A program made the position numbers and the translations under genes. The notes under the pieces are model-generated. The model had not been told where the DNA came from and ran no database searches. It saw nothing but the letters and a program-made list of their open reading frames with translations. From NCBI GenBank assembly GCA_030151505.1, contig JASLDQ010000283.1, positions 1 to 8,750 on the forward strand: a DNA stretch of 8,750 bases, given 5' to 3'. This DNA comes from Chromobacteriaceae bacterium. GTDB taxonomy: Bacteria; Pseudomonadota; Gammaproteobacteria; Burkholderiales; Aquaspirillaceae. Positions 6,932 to 8,750 of this stretch are shown here, piece after piece (position 1 is the first letter of the stretch; each line of letters starts with the position of its first letter).

Positions 6932-7633
6932 ATGAGCGACTACCTTTTTCCACCCGCCCCGGTGACTTCGGTTCCCGTCCACGGCAGCGACAAGCAATTC
7001 CCGGTGCGCCGCGTCTACTGCGTCGGTCGCAACTACGCCGAGCACGCCCGCGAAATGGGCTTCGACCCGGACCGCGAACCGCCGTTCTTCTTCTGCAAGC
7101 CGGCCGACGCCGTGGTGCCGGTGGCCGACGGCCAGACGCTGGCGCTGGACTACCCGTCCCAGACCGAGAACTACCACTACGAAATCGAGCTGGTGGTCGC
7201 CATCGGCAAGGGCGGCCGCGACATTCCGGTCGAGCAGGCCAACGAGCACGTCTACGGCTACGCCGTCGGCCTGGACATGACCCGCCGCGACCGCCAGCTG
7301 GAAATGCGCAAGATGGGCCGCCCCTGGGAAATCGGCAAGGCCTTCGACCGCTCGGCCCCGATGGCGCCGCTGCACCCGGCGGCCGCCGTCGGCCACCCGA
7401 CCCAGGCCGCGCTGTGGCTGCAGGTCAACGGCGCAGACCGCCAGCGCAGCGACATCCAGAAGCTGATCTGGTCGGTGCCGGAAACCATCGCCTACCTGTC
7501 AGGCTTGTTCGAGCTGCAGCCGGGCGACCTGATCTTCACCGGCACCCCGGAAGGGGTGGGCCCGGTGGTGAAGGGCGACCTGATGGTCGGCGGCGTCGAC
7601 GGTCTGGGCGAGCTGCGCGTCAAGGTGGTGTAA
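6932..7633 (+). CDS. mhbH: Fumarylpyruvate hydrolase (fumarylacetoacetate hydrolase family)
   Basis: A 233-residue single-domain FAH-family protein. It hydrolyses fumarylpyruvate to fumarate and pyruvate, the last step of the gentisate pathway. [11 protein letters not shown] (31-41) contains the conserved His38. Glu84 and Glu86 in YHYEIELVV and Asp115 in GLDMTRRD are the expected Mg2+/Mn2+ ligands. [16 protein letters not shown] is the family's C-terminal signature. The length matches NagK-type enzymes, whereas fumarylacetoacetate hydrolase itself is larger. I chose ATG 6932 because AAAAGGA at 6918-6924 lies seven bases before it; the frame upstream (from 6854) overlaps the dioxygenase end and lacks family similarity. 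Acylpyruvase or oxaloacetate decarboxylase activity, seen in some relatives, cannot be excluded, but the operon points to fumarylpyruvate. Confidence 0.92.
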   Translation: MSDYLFPPAPVTSVPVHGSDKQFPVRRVYCVGRNYAEHAREMGFDPDREPPFFFCKPADAVVPVADGQTLALDYPSQTENYHYEIELVVAIGKGGRDIPVEQANEHVYGYAVGLDMTRRDRQLEMRKMGRPWEIGKAFDRSAPMAPLHPAAAVGHPTQAALWLQVNGADRQRSDIQKLIWSVPETIAYLSGLFELQPGDLIFTGTPEGVGPVVKGDLMVGGVDGLGELRVKVV

Positions 7634-7646
7634 GCGCCGGTGCAGC

Positions 7647-7654
7647 AGGAAGGA
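7647..7654 (+). promoter_or_regulatory. Strong ribosome binding site deciding the isomerase start
   Basis: AGGAAGGA lies six bases before GTG 7661. The competing in-frame ATG 7676 has only AAGAG upstream, and GTG 7640 lies before this site. The site therefore favours GTG 7661. Confidence 0.65.
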
Positions 7655-7660
7655 CATATC

Positions 7661-8320
7661 GTGCAAGAGCAAACCATGCAGCTTTACAGCTTCTTCAACA
7701 GTTCCACCTCGTACCGGGCCCGGATCGCGCTGGCGCTCAAGGGGCTGGATTTCGACGTGATTCCGGTCAACCTGCGGCGCGGCGAGCAGCGCGACAGCGC
7801 CTACCGCGAGCGCAGCCCGGCCGGCATCGTGCCGACCCTGGTCGACCGCGACGGCTTCAGCCTGACCCAGTCGCTGGCCATCATCGACTACCTCGACCAG
7901 CGCCAGCCCGAACCGCGCCTGATTCCGCAGGACGCGGCCGCGCGGGCGCGGGTGCTGGAAATCGCGCTGACCATCGCCTGCGAAATCCACCCGGTCAACA
8001 ATATGCGGGTGCTGGCCTATCTGGTGCAGAAGCTGGGCGCCAGCGACGAGCAGAAGCAGGCGTGGTACGAGCACTGGGTGGCCGAGGGGCTGGGTGCGGT
8101 CGAACAGCTGCTGGCGGCGTCCGGCAGCAACGGCCGCTTCTGTGTCGGCGACGCGCCGACGCTGGCCGACTGCTGCCTGGTGCCGCAGGTGGCCAATGCG
8201 TTGCGGATGAAGTGCGACCTGTCGGGTTTTCCGCTGGTGCGCTCGGTGTACGAGCACTGCAGCGGGTTGCCGGCCTTCGTGTCGGCCGCGCCGCAAAACC
8301 AGCCGGACTACATCGGCTGA
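7661..8320 (+). CDS. mhbI: Glutathione-dependent maleylpyruvate isomerase (zeta-class GST)
   Basis: A 219-residue zeta-class glutathione transferase that isomerises maleylpyruvate to fumarylpyruvate using glutathione as cofactor. The thioredoxin-fold domain (about 6-82) carries the zeta signature SSTSYRARIALALKG (14-28), the cis-Pro site IVPTL (56-60) and the glutathione-contacting QSLAIIDYL (70-78). The helical C-terminal domain includes PTLADCCLVPQ. The signature is closest in look to maleylacetoacetate isomerase of tyrosine breakdown, but no homogentisate gene is present, so maleylpyruvate is the expected substrate; relatives often take both. The start is uncertain: GTG 7661 has the best ribosome site, while ATG 7676 (214 aa) matches where homologues usually begin. 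It lies 27 bases after the hydrolase stop and is the last gene before the terminator. Confidence 0.88.
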   Translation: MQEQTMQLYSFFNSSTSYRARIALALKGLDFDVIPVNLRRGEQRDSAYRERSPAGIVPTLVDRDGFSLTQSLAIIDYLDQRQPEPRLIPQDAAARARVLEIALTIACEIHPVNNMRVLAYLVQKLGASDEQKQAWYEHWVAEGLGAVEQLLAASGSNGRFCVGDAPTLADCCLVPQVANALRMKCDLSGFPLVRSVYEHCSGLPAFVSAAPQNQPDYIG

Positions 8321-8349
8321 GCCGACGCCGGCCGTGCCGCAGGAGCAGA

Positions 8350-8379
8350 GCGGGTCTCCATGGGAGACCCGCTTTTTTT
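8350..8379 (+). terminator. Intrinsic terminator of the catabolic operon
   Basis: A perfect ten-pair stem, GCGGGTCTCC (8350-8359) with GGAGACCCGC (8363-8372), closes a three-base loop and is followed at once by seven T (8373-8379). It begins 30 bases after the isomerase stop, giving a clean end to the rightward operon. Confidence 0.95.
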
Positions 8380-8484
8380 GCGTCTGCCGAAAGAAGGGAA
8401 GGGTGCCGCGGGCTGGCCGAGGGAGCCGGTGACGCTCCACGGCCCGCCGCCGGTAGCCTCGCAGTGGGGTGGGGATCTGTGTTT

Positions 8485-8567
8485 TGATATACTTTTGTTC
8501 GAATATGCTTATTTATTCGATAAATAAAGTCATAAATAACGATAAAAGCATATTTTGAAAAATATAC
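8485..8567 (+). promoter_or_regulatory. AT-rich promoter/leader block with nested repeats before sstT
   Basis: This is the main content of the 342-base gap 8321-8662; the remainder is the operon terminator and GC-rich sequence in which I see no gene. TGATATACT at 8485-8493 fits an extended -10 (TGnTATAAT, one mismatch) and would start RNA near 8500. Just downstream are nested repeats. TCGAATA (8499-8505) mirrors TATTCGA (8514-8520). TTATTTAT (8509-8516) mirrors ATAAATAA (8520-8527), which is repeated directly at 8532-8539. AATATGCTT (8502-8510) mirrors AAGCATATT (8546-8554). A regulated promoter or a folded 5' leader of the transporter gene is the likeliest explanation; function is inferred. 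Confidence 0.5.
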
Positions 8568-8662
8568 GGCCGCCATGGCGTAAACACTGGCGCGCGTGAC
8601 GCGGCCCGCCCGCGGCCTGTCCGTACCAACCCTGCTTCCCCCCGATTTGCCTTAGGAATGTC

Positions 8663-8750
8663 ATGCAGCACCCCTCTTCCCTTGTTTCCCGGATCCTGAA
8701 CGGCAGCATCGTGCTGCAGATCATGTTCGGCATGCTGGCCGGCATCGTGC
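8663..8750 (+). CDS. sstT: N-terminal fragment of a Na+:amino acid symporter, probably SstT
   Basis: Only the first 29 codons are in the window; the gene continues past the right edge. After a short polar start, the segment RILNGSIVLQIMFGMLAGIV looks like the amphipathic lead-in and first transmembrane helix of the dicarboxylate/amino acid:cation symporter (DAACS) family, and is closest by eye to the serine/threonine transporter SstT. SstT imports serine and threonine with Na+ across the inner membrane. AGGA at 8654-8657 precedes the ATG by five bases. A GltP/DctA-type member of the same family is the main alternative. The upstream terminator separates it from the catabolic operon, so it is a separate transcription unit. 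Confidence 0.6.
   Translation, partial: MQHPSSLVSRILNGSIVLQIMFGMLAGIV

Noticed and set aside
7661..8320. Reading the isomerase as maleylacetoacetate isomerase of tyrosine catabolism
   Set aside because: No homogentisate dioxygenase or other tyrosine-pathway gene is nearby; gentisate dioxygenase and a NagK-sized hydrolase make maleylpyruvate the expected substrate.
7499..8440. Leftward open frame of 313 codons opposite the isomerase and running through the terminator
   Set aside because: It spans the operon terminator and shows no family features; it arises from GC-rich codon bias.
6757..8487. Rightward 576-codon open frame across the hydrolase and isomerase genes
   Set aside because: It is in a different frame from both recognised enzymes, reads as Arg/Gly/Pro-rich low complexity and crosses the terminator.
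8571..8580. Perfect ten-base palindrome CGCCATGGCG
   Set aside because: Short, and expected by chance in GC-rich sequence; no link to a promoter element or to the nearby repeats.
1..8750. CRISPR array, tRNA, rRNA, insertion sequence or defence system
   Set aside because: No regularly spaced repeats, cloverleaf-like sequence, transposase motif or terminal repeats were seen on either strand; the coding content is explained by envelope, catabolic and transport genes.

Overview
The window looks like ordinary chromosome from a GC-rich Gram-negative proteobacterium. A Betaproteobacterium of the Neisseriales/Chromobacteriaceae type is my guess, from the gmhA-dolP pairing, the glutathione-dependent gentisate pathway and the style of the genes; the genus cannot be fixed from sequence alone. 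No RNA gene, CRISPR array, insertion sequence or phage gene is visible.

Left edge (1-1200): the 3' part of a phosphoheptose isomerase (GmhA/DiaA SIS family) abuts a two-BON-domain outer-membrane lipoprotein of the DolP family. Both are cell-envelope housekeeping genes on the + strand. They end at a terminator hairpin with A- and T-tracts on both sides, which also serves the leftward genes that follow.

Leftward pair (1215-2913): a LysR-type regulator and, 58 bases downstream of it, an alpha/beta-hydrolase carboxylesterase. They are probably co-transcribed.

Rightward catabolic operon (3056-8320): 3-hydroxybenzoate 6-hydroxylase, an aromatic acid:H+ symporter, gentisate 1,2-dioxygenase, fumarylpyruvate hydrolase and a zeta-class glutathione-dependent maleylpyruvate isomerase. 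This is a complete route: 3-hydroxybenzoate is imported, hydroxylated to gentisate, ring-cleaved to maleylpyruvate, isomerised to fumarylpyruvate and hydrolysed to fumarate and pyruvate. The gene set equals the known mhbRTDHIM set of Klebsiella, with the hydroxylase first instead of last. The divergent regulator-hydroxylase gap carries a 15-base near-palindrome flanked by ATTATT/AATAAT arms, the likely operator and overlapping promoters. A strong intrinsic terminator closes the operon.

Right edge (8321-8750): a 342-base gap with an AT-rich block of nested inverted and direct repeats precedes the first codons of a sodium:dicarboxylate/amino-acid symporter, probably serine/threonine transporter SstT.

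I found no previously undescribed system. The points most worth a second look are non-coding: the regulator-hydroxylase operator, two stacked GC-rich hairpins between hydroxylase and transporter genes, and the AT-rich repeat block before sstT. The esterase coupled to the regulator also deserves attention.
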